Origin: UBA964 sp037444685
GTDB taxonomy: Bacteria > Pseudomonadota > Gammaproteobacteria > Steroidobacterales > Steroidobacteraceae
Assembly (NCBI GenBank): GCA_037444685.1
Contig: JBBILX010000010.1
Location: 1 to 64,000, forward strand
DNA: 64,000 nucleotides
Direction: 5' to 3'
Shown here: positions 16,877-26,044 of the stretch, one piece after another
Numbering within the stretch: the stretch's first letter is position 1
Layout of the letters: every line of letters starts with the position of its first letter
Translations under genes and position numbers: made by a program
The notes under the pieces: model-generated
Seen by the model: the letters and a program-made list of their open reading frames with translations, nothing else
Told to the model about the DNA's origin: nothing
Database searches by the model: none

Positions 16877-17361
16877 ACCGCATGCACGCCCCAGCGCGAC
16901 CGCGAAGTCTGCGCGGCATCACCATGGTCGAGGCACTGGTCGCCCTCGTGATCCTCTCGGTCGGCATGCTCGGCATCGCCTGACTGTACGTCTCCGGAAT
17001 CAAGGCCGGCCGATCGGCGCTGTTGCGCACCCAGGCCGTCAATCTCGCCAGCGACATGGCCGACCGGATCCGCGCCAACCGTCGGGCGCAGGCCGCTTAC
17101 GACATGGATACCTACGGCGGCGCGCCCGAGGAGCAGGGCTGCGTCGGCGGTGCCGGCACGGCGGAAGAGCTCGCCGAGGACGATCTCTCCCGCTGGCTCG
17201 CCGCGGTGCAGGCAACCCTGCCGGGTCGCCCGACACCGGAAGTCGACGTGCAGTTCAGCGACCTCGGCGGCGATGCCGCCGATCGCTACACCGTCACGGT
17301 GACGTGGCACGAAGCGGGCGAGGAACTGCCGAGCACCTACACGCTGGTGGTGGAAGTATGA
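16873..17361 (+). pseudogene. pilV: PilV-type minor pilin with in-frame nonsense codon
   Basis: The frame opens MNRMHAPARPRSLRGITMVE, a pilin leader and helix, and reads on to SVGMLGIA, then TGA at 16981-16983. It then continues in the same frame as LYVSGIKAGRSALLRTQAVN and a full PilV body to the stop. The normal residue here is Gly, so GGA to TGA is a single-base change. Both ends keep 4-nt ATGA overlaps with neighbours, showing the operon was once tightly coupled. TGA ends other genes here as a normal stop, so recoding is unlikely. Confidence 0.8.
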
Positions 17362-18429
17362 AGCCTCATCGTGAACTCGCCCGCGGCTTCAGCCTCGTCG
17401 AGCTGCTCGTCGCGCTGACGATCGGCTCCCTGCTGATCACGGGCGCCGTGTTCTTGTTCTCAACAGAGCCGCAACAGCTTCACATTCAACGAGAGTCAGG
17501 CGCAGCTCCAGGAGGACGCCCGCTACGTGCTGTCCGTGCTCGAACCCGAGATTCAGCTCGCCGGGCTGTTCGGCTACACGAATCAGCCCGGTGACTTCCG
17601 CTTCACGGAGGGCGGCGTCGACACCTACGTCGCCGACCTGCGTCAGGACGACGCGGAATTCGCATCGGTGCCCGCTGCCGTGCATGCCTGCGGCTCGAAC
17701 TGGGTGCTGGACCTCTACATGACCGTCCAGGGCAGCGAGAACAGCTACGACTTCGCGCCGGCCGGCGCCGACTGCGCCGCCGCTGGCGGTGGCGCGGTCG
17801 ACGGCGCCGACACTCTGACGCTGCGGCGCGCCGCAACCGCGTCTTCGGCGCCCTCCTCGACGCGCATGCAACGGTTCGTGAGCAGGACCGCACCGAGCAA
17901 CAACCTGATCTTTCGCGGCAATGCCTCGCCGCGACCGGTCGTGGCCGGCACCGAGGAGGTCCGAAATCTCGTCGTGCAGGGCTACTACGTGTCGCGCAAT
18001 TCGGTCGGCTTGCCCGGGATCCCGGCGCTGCGCCGCAAGTCGCTGGTCGCAGGGCCCGCCATCGTCGACGAGGAGATCATGCGTGGCGTCGAGGATCTGC
18101 AGGTGCAGTTCGGCATCGACCTCGGCGAAGACCTGAACGACGATGGCGCTCCCGACGATCTCGGCGGCGACGGTCTCGCAGACATCGTCGACGGCAATGC
18201 GACTCGCTACGTCGATCCCGACGACCCGCTGCTCGACTCGGCGCACGTCGTCGCGGTTCGCGTCTGGGTGCGCGTGCGCGCGATCGACCCCGAACCCGGC
18301 TACGTCAACAGCAACCGCTACGTCTACGGCTCGACCGATCTCACAGCGAACGACAACATCCGTCGCGTCGTCGTCTCGCGCACGATCCTGCTGCGCAATG
18401 CCCGCATCGTCACTGGAGCGGCAACATGA
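17358..18429 (+). pseudogene. pilW: PilW-type minor pilin, frameshifted
   Basis: The start MKPHRELARGFSLVELLVAL is a proper prepilin leader and helix. The frame is lost near 17456-17466, after GAVFLFS. The body continues in another frame as SRNSFTFNESQAQLQEDARY and ends near NARIVTGAAT, matching PilW in order and length. A one-base gain (or two-base loss) in the run around 17460 accounts for it. The downstream frame on its own would lack any leader. Start and stop keep ATGA overlaps with pilV and pilX. Confidence 0.8.
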
Positions 18430-18927
18430 TCCGGACCTGCCTCTGTCCACTTTCCCTCCGCGCGCATCAGCACGGCAGCGCGCTGATCGTCGGCCTGATC
18501 ATGCTCGTCGTGCTGACCATCCTCGCCATCACGGGCATGAACGTCGCGAGCACCGAGCTCGTGATGGCAGGTGGCGAACAGGACCGCGCGCGCCTTCAAC
18601 GCCGCCGAAGCCGGCATCGAGCGCGCGACGCGCACGCTCGGCAAAGTGCCCGCGACACCCGGCGCCGCAGTGACGAGCGCGGTCACGGAGGTCGAGGGCT
18701 CGAGTGTCAGCGCCGCGACCGATGCGGCCGTCGAGACCTTCCAGACGACGACGCGCTACCGTGGTTCGACCGAACTCGTCAATACCTTCAACGGCAACAA
18801 GATCCAGGGCTTCCACTACGAGATCGGCAGCGTCGGCCGCGCGGACCGCGGCGCGACTGCGCATCACGAGCAGGGCGCCTACCTCGTCAATCCAACCTTC
18901 GGACAGCAGTCCTTCGGGCCGCTGTAA
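18426..18927 (+). pseudogene. pilX: PilX-type minor pilin, frameshifted in a GC repeat
   Basis: The start reads through HQHGSALIVGLIMLVVLTILA, the PilX_N pattern, and ELVMAGGEQDRAR. The frame then shifts; the expected continuation AFNAAEAGIERATRTLGK is found in another frame. The shift falls in GACCGCGCGCGCC at about 18583-18594 and fits loss of one GC dinucleotide by slippage. The rest runs to FGQQSFGPL. Product would be a truncated, scrambled protein. Confidence 0.8.
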
Positions 18928-18956
18928 GCCAACCTCGCACTCCCGGGGACAGCCAA

Positions 18957-19328
18957 ATGAAACAAGCACTCGCAACCGTGGCCTGGCTGATCGCGCTGTC
19001 GTGCGCCACCATCACTTCGACGGCGCAATCGAACCGCGTCTTCCAGAAGGCCATCGAGACGTCGGCGGACCTCGTGACGCTTCCTGCGCGTGCGAACGAT
19101 GGCCTGATCGTCACTGCCTGTCGCGGCTGCGCTCCGCGCCGACTGGCCACGACGGAAGCCACCGTCTATCAGATCGCAAGTGAGTCGGTCGATCTGTCGA
19201 CGTTCACTGCCTTCGTGCTCGGTCAGCCTCAGATCGCCCTGACCGTCATGCACGATCCGAAGACCCTGACCGTATCGCGCGTACTCGCCACCGGCGCCCC
19301 GAGCAGTAACACGGCGCGCAGCCGCTGA
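18957..19328 (+). CDS. Small secreted hypothetical protein in the pilus operon
   Basis: A 123-residue protein with a clear signal peptide (MKQALATVAWLIALSCATIT, likely cut after STA) and a short exported body containing CRGC and an Ala/Ser/Arg-rich end. I do not recognise the family. It is intact, sits between the broken pilX and pilY1 genes in the same direction, and was probably part of the operon. The CxxC pair could form a disulfide. No catalytic motif is visible. Confidence 0.6.
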   Translation: MKQALATVAWLIALSCATITSTAQSNRVFQKAIETSADLVTLPARANDGLIVTACRGCAPRRLATTEATVYQIASESVDLSTFTAFVLGQPQIALTVMHDPKTLTVSRVLATGAPSSNTARSR

Positions 19329-19345
19329 AAGTCCGAAGAAACGTC

Positions 19346-21593
19346 ATGACGAGAACGACAGCTTCTCGCTTTCATGCCGCATGGGTCAGTGCACTGTTGT
19401 GCCTGATCGCGGGTGCGCCGCGAGCGCAGGCCGACGATTCCGAGGTCTTCACGAGCACCGCCTTTGCGAGCGGTTACGGTGTCTGCCCGAACATCCTGTT
19501 CATCCTGGACACCTCGGGCAGCGTGAACGAGATCGTGCAAACCTACGACCCCCCGGTGACCTACACCGGGCCTTGTCCGACGGACCGGGTGTACTGGCGA
19601 ACCGAGAACTCCGAGGCTCCGCCCGACTGCACCATGACGACCCAGTGGATCACCACAAGCGCCAATACCTGCAATGCCGCCACCTCAGCCTTCGGAACCA
19701 ACGGGTGGTGGCGCGGCCGGACCCAGCAGTTCAATCCTGCCGTCAACCAGTGGCAGAACGCGCGTGCGGGGGCTTCCGCGCACCCGTTCGAGTGTCAAGC
19801 CGACTCCGGCGTCCATGGCCCGAACGCGGCCTCGACCGCGCGCTGGGCCCGCAATCACGCCGATCGCCGGACCAGCAACTCGTCCCAGAGCATCAATTGG
19901 AGCGATCGTCAGACGCTGAGCCTGTATTCCGCCAACTATGCCAACTTTTGGTTCGGCGCCGCCGGGGCAGGCACGTTACGCACGCGCTGACAGATCGTTA
20001 GCACTGTCGCCAAGCAGCTCATCGATGAACTCGACGGCGCGAACCTCGGGCTGATGCGCTACAGCAACAACGGCGGCTCGGGCGACGCGGCCGCTCAGGG
20101 TGGCATGGTCACGAACGTCGTCGCCGAACTCACGGCCGCGCGCAAGACCGCGCCAAAGTCCATGATCGACTCGTGAAATCCGCCTGCCGGCAGGACACCG
20201 CCGTCCGAGACCCATTACGAGGCGGCACAGTACCTGCGCGGCGGCAATGTCGACTTCGGCAATACCGCGCGGCTGAGCTCGTCGACGCCATCGCCGAGCG
20301 TCGCGGCCTCACGCGTTGGCAACACGCTGGCGAGCTACGTCGACGAAAGTCCGATGGACTTCAACTGCCAGAATGACGACATAGTCTACCTGACGGACGG
20401 ACTGCCGACCCAGGACGCCAGCGCCGATACGCGCATCCAGAGCCTGCCTGATTTCGCGACCTAGGGCGGCGCCTGCGCATGGGCGACCCCATGCACGCCC
20501 GCCCGAGCACCTGCCGCGACTCAAGCGGCTGTACGAGGATGCCATCACGCCGAATCGCGAGTACGCGCTCGACGGCGACATCACAGTGTTCGAGTACGGC
20601 GTCGACGGCGACGGCGTCGTCGATCCGGGCGACAAGGTCTACCTGTTCTTCGGCTTCGCGCGCGGCGGCTCGACCTACTACGCGCTCGATGTCACCGACA
20701 AGGCCGCGCCGCGCTTCCTCTGGAAGCGCAACGAGACGCACCTGCCCGGTCTCGGCAAGGCGTGGTCGGCACCCACGGTCGCGCACGTCAACATCGCGGG
20801 AGCCACGCAGAACGCGCAGAAGTTCGTGCTGATCTGCGGCGGCGGTTGCGACGAGGCGCAGGAGAACTACGTCTACATGACGGACTCGGTCGGCAACCGG
20901 ATCTTCATGCTCGACCTCGAGAGCGGCAACCTGCTCTGGTACGCCGGCAACAACGGTGGCGCGAACCCGCAGCTCGCCGAGATGAACAACTCAATCCCGA
21001 GCCGCGTCACGGTGCTCGACACCCACAGCGACAAGTTCGCCGACATCATGTACGTTGGCGACATGGGCGGGCGGCTCTGGCGCTTCGACATCTGGAATGG
21101 CGAGGACGTCGGCGATCTCGTCACGGGCGACGTGACGCCGACGGTGCCGGCAGGCGCGCCCGGCTGGACGCTGCTGCTCAACGACGGCGGCACCTGGCTT
21201 GGCGGGAAGGTGCTCGCCGAGACGATCACCGTGGCGGGCGTGATACTCTTCCCGACGTTCATCCCGCTCAGGGGAAATCCGGAGAATCCCTGCACGGCGC
21301 GCATGGTCAACCGGGCCTACGCGATCCGCGTCGAGGACGGCCGACCCGCCTTCGACGAGGACGATGACGAACTCATCGAGACGCGGGACCGGTACACGGA
21401 GCCCAAGCAGACGGGCATCGCCGCGGAGATCGCCGTGCTGGTCAACGCCAATACCGAATCGAGCGTTGGCGACACCGGCTCGGGGGACCCGGCCGAGGCG
21501 CCGCCGAGCACGACCCGCACCACGGGCGTCGAGGTGCTTGCGCGCTGCGTCGAGGTAAGCTCTAGCTTCCGTACCTACTGGCAACGTCAATGA
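19346..21593 (+). pseudogene. pilY1: PilY1-type pilus tip adhesin, multiply broken
   Basis: A signal peptide and a von Willebrand A domain with MIDAS ILDTSGSV start the gene. In-frame stops follow at 19988 (TGA), 20174 (TGA, within a conserved SETHYEAA region) and 20462 (TAG). The beta-propeller then resumes in two other frames: GDPMHARP (from 20479) and LPRLKRLYED onwards (from 20511), including the calcium site DGDGVVDPGDK and a normal end FRTYWQRQ. In all about 750 codons remain; the intact PilY1 elsewhere in the window has 1511 residues, so large central deletions are likely. The stop overlaps the next pilin gene by ATGA. Confidence 0.85.
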
Positions 21594-21607
21594 ACGCGGG
21601 GAGAGCC

Positions 21608-22039
21608 GTGAACAACCGGCAACGAGGCATCACCTTGATCGAGCTGATGACGGTCGTGGTCGTCATCGCGATCCTGGCCAGCATCGCGGTGCCGAGCTAT
21701 CGCAACTATCTGATCCGCACCCAGCGGGCCGAGGCTAAGACGGCACTGCTGCAGCTGCAGGCCGCGCAGGAGAAGTTCTACCTGAATCGCAACGCCTACA
21801 CGGACGACGTGGCAGGGGCCCCGCCGGACGGCCTCGGGCTGACCACCGTCAGCGAGACCGGCAAGTACGAGATCAGCGTCGATCTCGACGCCGACGGCCA
21901 GGGCTACACGGCCACGGCGGCGCCGGCCGCCGGGGGTGGGCAGGAGGACGATACGACCTGCGGTTCACTGACGCTCACCGATACCGGGGTACGCGGCATC
22001 GAAGGCGGCACGGGCAGCGTCGAGGAGTGCTGGCGCTGA
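21608..22039 (+). CDS. pilE: Type IV pilin, PilE-like minor pilin
   Basis: A 143-residue pilin with leader MNNRQRG, cleavage before ITLIELMTVVVVIAILASIA and the usual RTQRAEAKTALLQLQAAQEK helix. Two cysteines near the end (DDTTCGS and EECWR) would form the pilin D-loop disulfide. GTG at 21608 was chosen because GGGGAGAG lies just before it and it gives a normal leader; an ATG at 21590 would add six residues. It is the last gene of the decaying operon and is itself intact. Confidence 0.82.
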   Translation: MNNRQRGITLIELMTVVVVIAILASIAVPSYRNYLIRTQRAEAKTALLQLQAAQEKFYLNRNAYTDDVAGAPPDGLGLTTVSETGKYEISVDLDADGQGYTATAAPAAGGGQEDDTTCGSLTLTDTGVRGIEGGTGSVEECWR

Positions 22040-22100
22040 GCCGAACACGGCGCGGCGGCGGCACGGCGCAGCGCCGGCCGCAGAACGATAGGCTTGACGC

Positions 22101-22850
22101 CTAGAACTGCTCGAGCAAAGCGCCGAAGCCGGCGATGCGGTCGTGGATGCCGTTGGCGCGCAGCGCGTGCCAGTAGGTCGCGGTGTTGATGGCAATCACG
22201 GGCTTGCCGAGCCAGGCCTCGGCCGCGGCGGCAAGCCGTACCATGGACAGGTTCGTACCGACCTGGACGATCGCATCGACGTCCGGGCCGTCGAGCTCGC
22301 GGATCACGCCGCGCAGCCGCTCCTCCGGAATCTGCGCGATGGCGGTCCAGGACGGCGCGCGCAGCGGCACGTCGCGCACCGTCTCGTAGCCCATGTCGGC
22401 GAAATAGCGCCGCACCTCGGCGTTGGCGACCGGGTAGTACGGCGAGAGGAAGGCGATCCGCCTGACGCCACCGTAGGCCTTGAGCGCCGCGGCGCACGCA
22501 TGCGAGCCGATCGAGATCGCCACACCGGCTTCCCTTTCGATGTTGCGCTGGAACTCGTCGGCGCCGGCCGCCCCGCCGTAGAAGGTGATCGCAGACATGC
22601 CCATAACGAGATAGTCCGGCGAGCAGGTCATGACGCTGCGCACCGCATCGATGACGCCGCGCGCGATGGTCTGCGTGCCGGCCATGAAGGTCTCGTCGCT
22701 GATCGCCTGCGAGTTCGGCGTGTAGATCCGGCTGTAGTGGTTCGTGACGCCTGGCGGACGCATGTCGTCGTAGTCTGGCTGCACGATGGTGTTCGTCGAA
22801 GGACCGAGCACGCCGAACAGGCGTCGGTAACCGAGTACGTCCTTGCCCAT
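22101..22850 (-). CDS. Maleate isomerase/arylmalonate decarboxylase-like protein
   Basis: A 249-residue member of the Asp/Glu-racemase superfamily, maleate cis-trans isomerase/AMDase branch: VLGPSTNT near the N-terminus, then DYLVMGMSAITFYGG and DAIVQVGTNLSMVRLAAAAE. Family enzymes use one or two Cys for isomerisation or decarboxylation of small diacids. At both usual Cys positions this protein has other residues (MGMS and VGTN), so the chemistry is doubtful. It is transcribed alone between the pilus operon and a lipoprotein gene. The ATG is followed by GKDVLGYRR; no strong Shine-Dalgarno is seen. Confidence 0.7.
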   Translation of the reverse strand: MGKDVLGYRRLFGVLGPSTNTIVQPDYDDMRPPGVTNHYSRIYTPNSQAISDETFMAGTQTIARGVIDAVRSVMTCSPDYLVMGMSAITFYGGAAGADEFQRNIEREAGVAISIGSHACAAALKAYGGVRRIAFLSPYYPVANAEVRRYFADMGYETVRDVPLRAPSWTAIAQIPEERLRGVIRELDGPDVDAIVQVGTNLSMVRLAAAAEAWLGKPVIAINTATYWHALRANGIHDRIAGFGALLEQF

Positions 22851-22940
22851 GCCGCAAGCCTAGCACGCACGCGCATTCGAACCGGGAATCGCCGAATTTC
22901 GCGTTTGCAGCGCAGTCGGCGCTTGCGGAACAATGCGCCG

Positions 22941-23960
22941 ATGAGGGCCTGCACGAGACGCGCGACGCTCGCCACCGCTGCACTCGGCGTGCTGCTCGCA
23001 GCCTGCGCTGGCGAGGCCGGCGGCGTCTCTGCACGAACCGGTGGCGGTGAGCCGGCCAGCGCCGGGCGGCTCAAACTCGCCACCTGGAACCTCGAATGGC
23101 TGATCGCTCCGCAGGAACTACGCCGGCTGCGCCGCGACTGCCTGCCCGAAGGGGTCTCGCCCGGCCGGCGCGAACGCTTCGTGCCGTGCGACGTGGCGAC
23201 CGACCTCGAACGGTCCGCGAGCGACCTCGCGGCGCTCGCCCGCTACGCGCGTCGGCTCGACGCCGACGTGATCGCGCTGCAGGAGGTCGACGGACCGGCC
23301 GCAGCCCGGCTCGTCTTTTCGGGCTACGCGTTCTGCTTCACGAGCCGCCGGCACGTGCAGAACACCGGCTTTGCAGTCCGGCGCGGCATCCCGCACCGCT
23401 GTGGCGAGTACGCGCCGCTGTCGCTGGACGGGCGCGTGCGCCGCGGCGCCGAACTCGTCGTCTATCCGGGCGAACCGCGTGAACTGCACCTGCTCTCGGT
23501 CCATCTTAAATCGGGCTGCGGCCGACGCGGCCTCGACTCCGGGCGCAAGGACTGTACCGTGCTCGCGCAGCAGGTGCCGCGGCTCGAGCACTGGATCGAC
23601 GAACGCGCCGCGCGCGGCCAGAGCTTTGCCGTGCTAGGCGATTTCAACCGTGACCTGCTCGACGACGGCGGACCAGCGCGCGGCCCCTCCGGGAGCCTGC
23701 GTAGCCTCTGGGCCGAGATCGACGACGGTGACCCGCCCGAGGCCGACCTCGTCAACCCCGCTCAAGGGCAGCGCTTCCGCAACTGCTCGCCGCAGCAGAA
23801 CTACGCCGGATATATCGACCACATCGTCCTCTCGCGCAGCCTCGCGCAGCGGCTGGTTCCGGGCTCGTTCGAGCGGCTCGTGTACCTTCCCGACGAGGCG
23901 CTGCGGCTGCGGCTCGCCGATCACTGTCCCGTCGCGGTGACGGTCGAGCTGGGTGGCTGA
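22941..23960 (+). CDS. EEP-fold (endonuclease/exonuclease/phosphatase) lipoprotein
   Basis: A 339-residue protein with a lipoprotein signal: positive start, LGVLLAACAG with the lipobox Cys. The EEP fold follows with TWNLEW, LQEVDG (metal Glu), GDFNRDLLDD, DHIVLSR and ADHCPV, all expected metal or catalytic residues. It would be anchored in a membrane facing the periplasm and hydrolyse phosphodiester or phosphomonoester bonds; substrate unknown. The ATG was chosen because it gives the signal; the frame is open far upstream but over another gene. It is divergent from the maleate isomerase-like gene. Confidence 0.85.
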   Translation: MRACTRRATLATAALGVLLAACAGEAGGVSARTGGGEPASAGRLKLATWNLEWLIAPQELRRLRRDCLPEGVSPGRRERFVPCDVATDLERSASDLAALARYARRLDADVIALQEVDGPAAARLVFSGYAFCFTSRRHVQNTGFAVRRGIPHRCGEYAPLSLDGRVRRGAELVVYPGEPRELHLLSVHLKSGCGRRGLDSGRKDCTVLAQQVPRLEHWIDERAARGQSFAVLGDFNRDLLDDGGPARGPSGSLRSLWAEIDDGDPPEADLVNPAQGQRFRNCSPQQNYAGYIDHIVLSRSLAQRLVPGSFERLVYLPDEALRLRLADHCPVAVTVELGG

Positions 23961-24030
23961 CGCGTCGATTAAGTTGACTCGCTGTTCTCGCGGGCAGCGC
24001 CAACGGCATAATGCCGTCGGAGGGGAGCGC

Positions 24031-24345
24031 ATGGACAAGAACACGCCCAGCAAGGACACGATGACGGTCGAGCGACGGCTGCATACGCGTCACCGTGCCC
24101 GCACGAGTGTCTACGTCACTATCCCCGGCGGGCGCAAGAAGCTCTGCCGTGCTGTCAATCTCAGTGCCACCGGCGTATTCATTCAGACGACTGATCTCGG
24201 ACTGCGCAAGGGCCAGCAGGTTGAACTCTCTTTCGCGATCAACCTGGGTAGCGTCACCAAGATCCATCGGCGCACGGCGATCGTCGCGCATGTCTCGCGC
24301 GGTGGCACCGGACTGATGATGGACGCCTACGGCGGTAGCCGCTGA
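24031..24345 (+). CDS. PilZ-domain protein (cyclic di-GMP receptor)
   Basis: A 104-residue single-domain protein. RRLHTR carries the RxxxR motif and NLSATG the N-x-S-x-x-G motif that together bind cyclic di-GMP. The beta-barrel continues through GLRKGQQVELSF and IVAHVSRGGTGLMM. Such small PilZ proteins relay cyclic di-GMP to motility, pilus or polysaccharide systems. GGAGGGGAG precedes the chosen ATG; the longer frame upstream overlaps the EEP gene. Whether it serves the pili encoded nearby is unknown. Confidence 0.88.
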   Translation: MDKNTPSKDTMTVERRLHTRHRARTSVYVTIPGGRKKLCRAVNLSATGVFIQTTDLGLRKGQQVELSFAINLGSVTKIHRRTAIVAHVSRGGTGLMMDAYGGSR

Positions 24346-24360
24346 CGAATCGCGAAGGTC

Positions 24361-24436
24361 TGGTGCCGCCTGAGGGACTCGAACCCCCGACCCCCTGATT
24401 ACAAATCAGGCGCACTACCAGCTGTGCTAAGGCGGC
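24361..24436 (-). tRNA. tRNA-Thr (anticodon TGT)
   Basis: A 76-nt cloverleaf with encoded CCA. Acceptor GCCGCCT pairs with AGGCGGC, the anticodon loop TTTGTAA gives TGT, and the T-loop is GTTCGAG. It reads ACA-type Thr codons and complements the GGT isoacceptor upstream of tuf. It lies just downstream of the birA-coaX-SPOR cluster on the same strand. Confidence 0.96.
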
Positions 24437-24449
24437 TTGGCGACGGATT

Positions 24450-25238
24450 CTAGCGGATCGCGGCTTCGGCCGGTCCCGGCCCGGGGCACGGCACGATCTG
24501 CAATGACCCCTCGCCGAGTCCCGCCTGCTGCAGCGCCTCGGGCTCGGCCGGGTTGCGCAGATCCAGATCGAGCCAATAGACCGTGCCGTTGCGACGACGC
24601 TCCTCGATGGTGGGCGTCAGGCCGATTCGACGCACCACCTCCGCGCGCCGCTCGGCGCGCTGCCGCTCGCTGAAGAGACCCGCAGAGACACCATAGAGGC
24701 CAGCGGGCGGCGACGCGGCACCCGCAGTCCCGGGTGTCGCGGTGGGCGCTGGCAGCGCGGCCGCGTCCGTCAGGCCGCCGCGCTCGAGACGACGCTGTAC
24801 CTGACGCTGTTCTTCAGGTCCGGCCAGCCCGCCAACGAGCACGAGGTAGCCATCCGGCACGAGCCCGTCGGCCGGCCGCTGGCGCGGCGAGTAGCCGAGA
24901 TCGACTAGCACGCGAGTCACGCGCGCCGCGGCCTCGAGATCGGTGAGCGGTCCGACCGACACGCAGCGGGTCGCTGCCGTGTCGGACGCGCTCTGCGCGA
25001 CCGCCGCAACTTCTCCGGCCGGGGCGGATGGCTCCGCGGACCCGGACGGGTCGATCGACCCGTCGGCAGTCGGGGCCGGCGGCGCCGCCGGGGGTGGCGA
25101 CTCGCCCGCCAGCAGGATGCGCGGGACGTCGAGCGCGGCGCTCGCGGCGGGTGTCGCGGTCGAGGTCGGGGCGAGCCACTGCTTCCAGGCGAAGAACGCG
25201 AGGTTGGCGAGCAACAGCAGCAGGAACAGCAGGCGCAT
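24450..25238 (-). CDS. SPOR-domain membrane protein
   Basis: A 262-residue protein. An N-terminal membrane anchor (RLLFLLLLLANLAFFAWK) leads into a long Pro/Ala/Ser-rich linker, and the C-terminal half holds a repeat fold with CVSVGPLTDLEAAARVTRVL and LYGVSAGLFSERQRAERRAE, the SPOR pattern that binds denuded peptidoglycan at division sites. It directly follows coaX in the order birA-coaX-SPOR, a common gammaproteobacterial arrangement. The start is the ATG giving the anchor; the frame continues upstream over coaX. Confidence 0.78.
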   Translation of the reverse strand: MRLLFLLLLLANLAFFAWKQWLAPTSTATPAASAALDVPRILLAGESPPPAAPPAPTADGSIDPSGSAEPSAPAGEVAAVAQSASDTAATRCVSVGPLTDLEAAARVTRVLVDLGYSPRQRPADGLVPDGYLVLVGGLAGPEEQRQVQRRLERGGLTDAAALPAPTATPGTAGAASPPAGLYGVSAGLFSERQRAERRAEVVRRIGLTPTIEERRRNGTVYWLDLDLRNPAEPEALQQAGLGEGSLQIVPCPGPGPAEAAIR

Positions 25239-25249
25239 GCGTGGCGATG

Positions 25250-26044
25250 TTATGCGTCCGCGGGCGCGGCGGCGAGCTCGGCGAGCCCGCGCAGCACGAG
25301 ATCGGGCACGAGCTCGTGTGGGGTCTCGAGGTGGCGCGCGACAGCGGCGGCACCGCCGCCCGTCAGCAGCAACGCGACCTCGCCGCCGGCAGTGACGCGC
25401 GCCGCCTCGCGGACGAACCGGTCGATCGCGCCCGCCGTCGCGTACAGCGCCCCGCGCTGCAGCGCTGCGGCCGTGTCGCGCGCGAACGGCGACGCAGCGC
25501 CGTGCCGACCGACCGCACGGCGCCGGATGCCGCCCGTGCCGCGCAACAGCGAATCGACCATCAGCCGCATGCCCGGCAGGATCACGCCACCACGATGACG
25601 ACCCTCGGCGCCAAGCAGATCGATCGTCGTCGCGGTGCCGACATCGGCGATGCACAGCGCCCGACCCGGCAGCCAGGGCCGCGCGCCGATCAGCGCCACC
25701 CAGCGATCCGCGCCCAGACGCCAGACGTCGCGGTAGCCGTTGCGGACGCCGGCCCTCGCGCGCTCGCTGCGCACGAAACGCGGCGGCGCACCCGTCGCGG
25801 CGCGGACCGCCGCAGCGAAGCGACGCCGGACGACCTCCGGAGCGACGCAGGCCGCAAGGACCGTAACGCTGCGGCGCCGGTTGGCAACGCCTGCCGTTCC
25901 GCGCGCGCGCGGGAACAGCGCCCGGCGGAAGTCCTCGCTGCGCCAGCCAGCATGCGTGGCCGCACGCATCGTCAAAGGGCCGCGTCCGGCGAGGCGGGCC
26001 CACTTGATGCGGCTGTTGCCGAGATCCACCAGCAGCGTCGTCAT
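25250..26044 (-). CDS. coaX: Type III pantothenate kinase
   Basis: A 264-residue ASKHA-fold kinase: phosphate-1 motif LLVDLGNSRIKWA at the start, GADRWVALIGAR, and phosphate-2 ADVGTATTIDLLG, with GGVILPGMRLMVDSL as a further family block. It phosphorylates pantothenate as the first step to coenzyme A and, unlike CoaA, is usually insensitive to CoA feedback. The ATG overlaps the birA stop (ATGA), so translation is coupled. Confidence 0.93.
   Translation of the reverse strand: MTTLLVDLGNSRIKWARLAGRGPLTMRAATHAGWRSEDFRRALFPRARGTAGVANRRRSVTVLAACVAPEVVRRRFAAAVRAATGAPPRFVRSERARAGVRNGYRDVWRLGADRWVALIGARPWLPGRALCIADVGTATTIDLLGAEGRHRGGVILPGMRLMVDSLLRGTGGIRRRAVGRHGAASPFARDTAAALQRGALYATAGAIDRFVREAARVTAGGEVALLLTGGGAAAVARHLETPHELVPDLVLRGLAELAAAPADA

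Noticed and set aside
16981..16983. In-frame TGA in pilV as selenocysteine or recoding
   Set aside because: TGA ends many intact genes here, the homologous residue is Gly, and adjacent genes also carry lesions; plain nonsense mutation is simpler.
15739..22039. Assembly error as the sole explanation of the broken pilus genes
   Set aside because: Lesions include substitutions and large deletions as well as indels, and are limited to one operon; genes on both sides are intact. Read checks would still be decisive.
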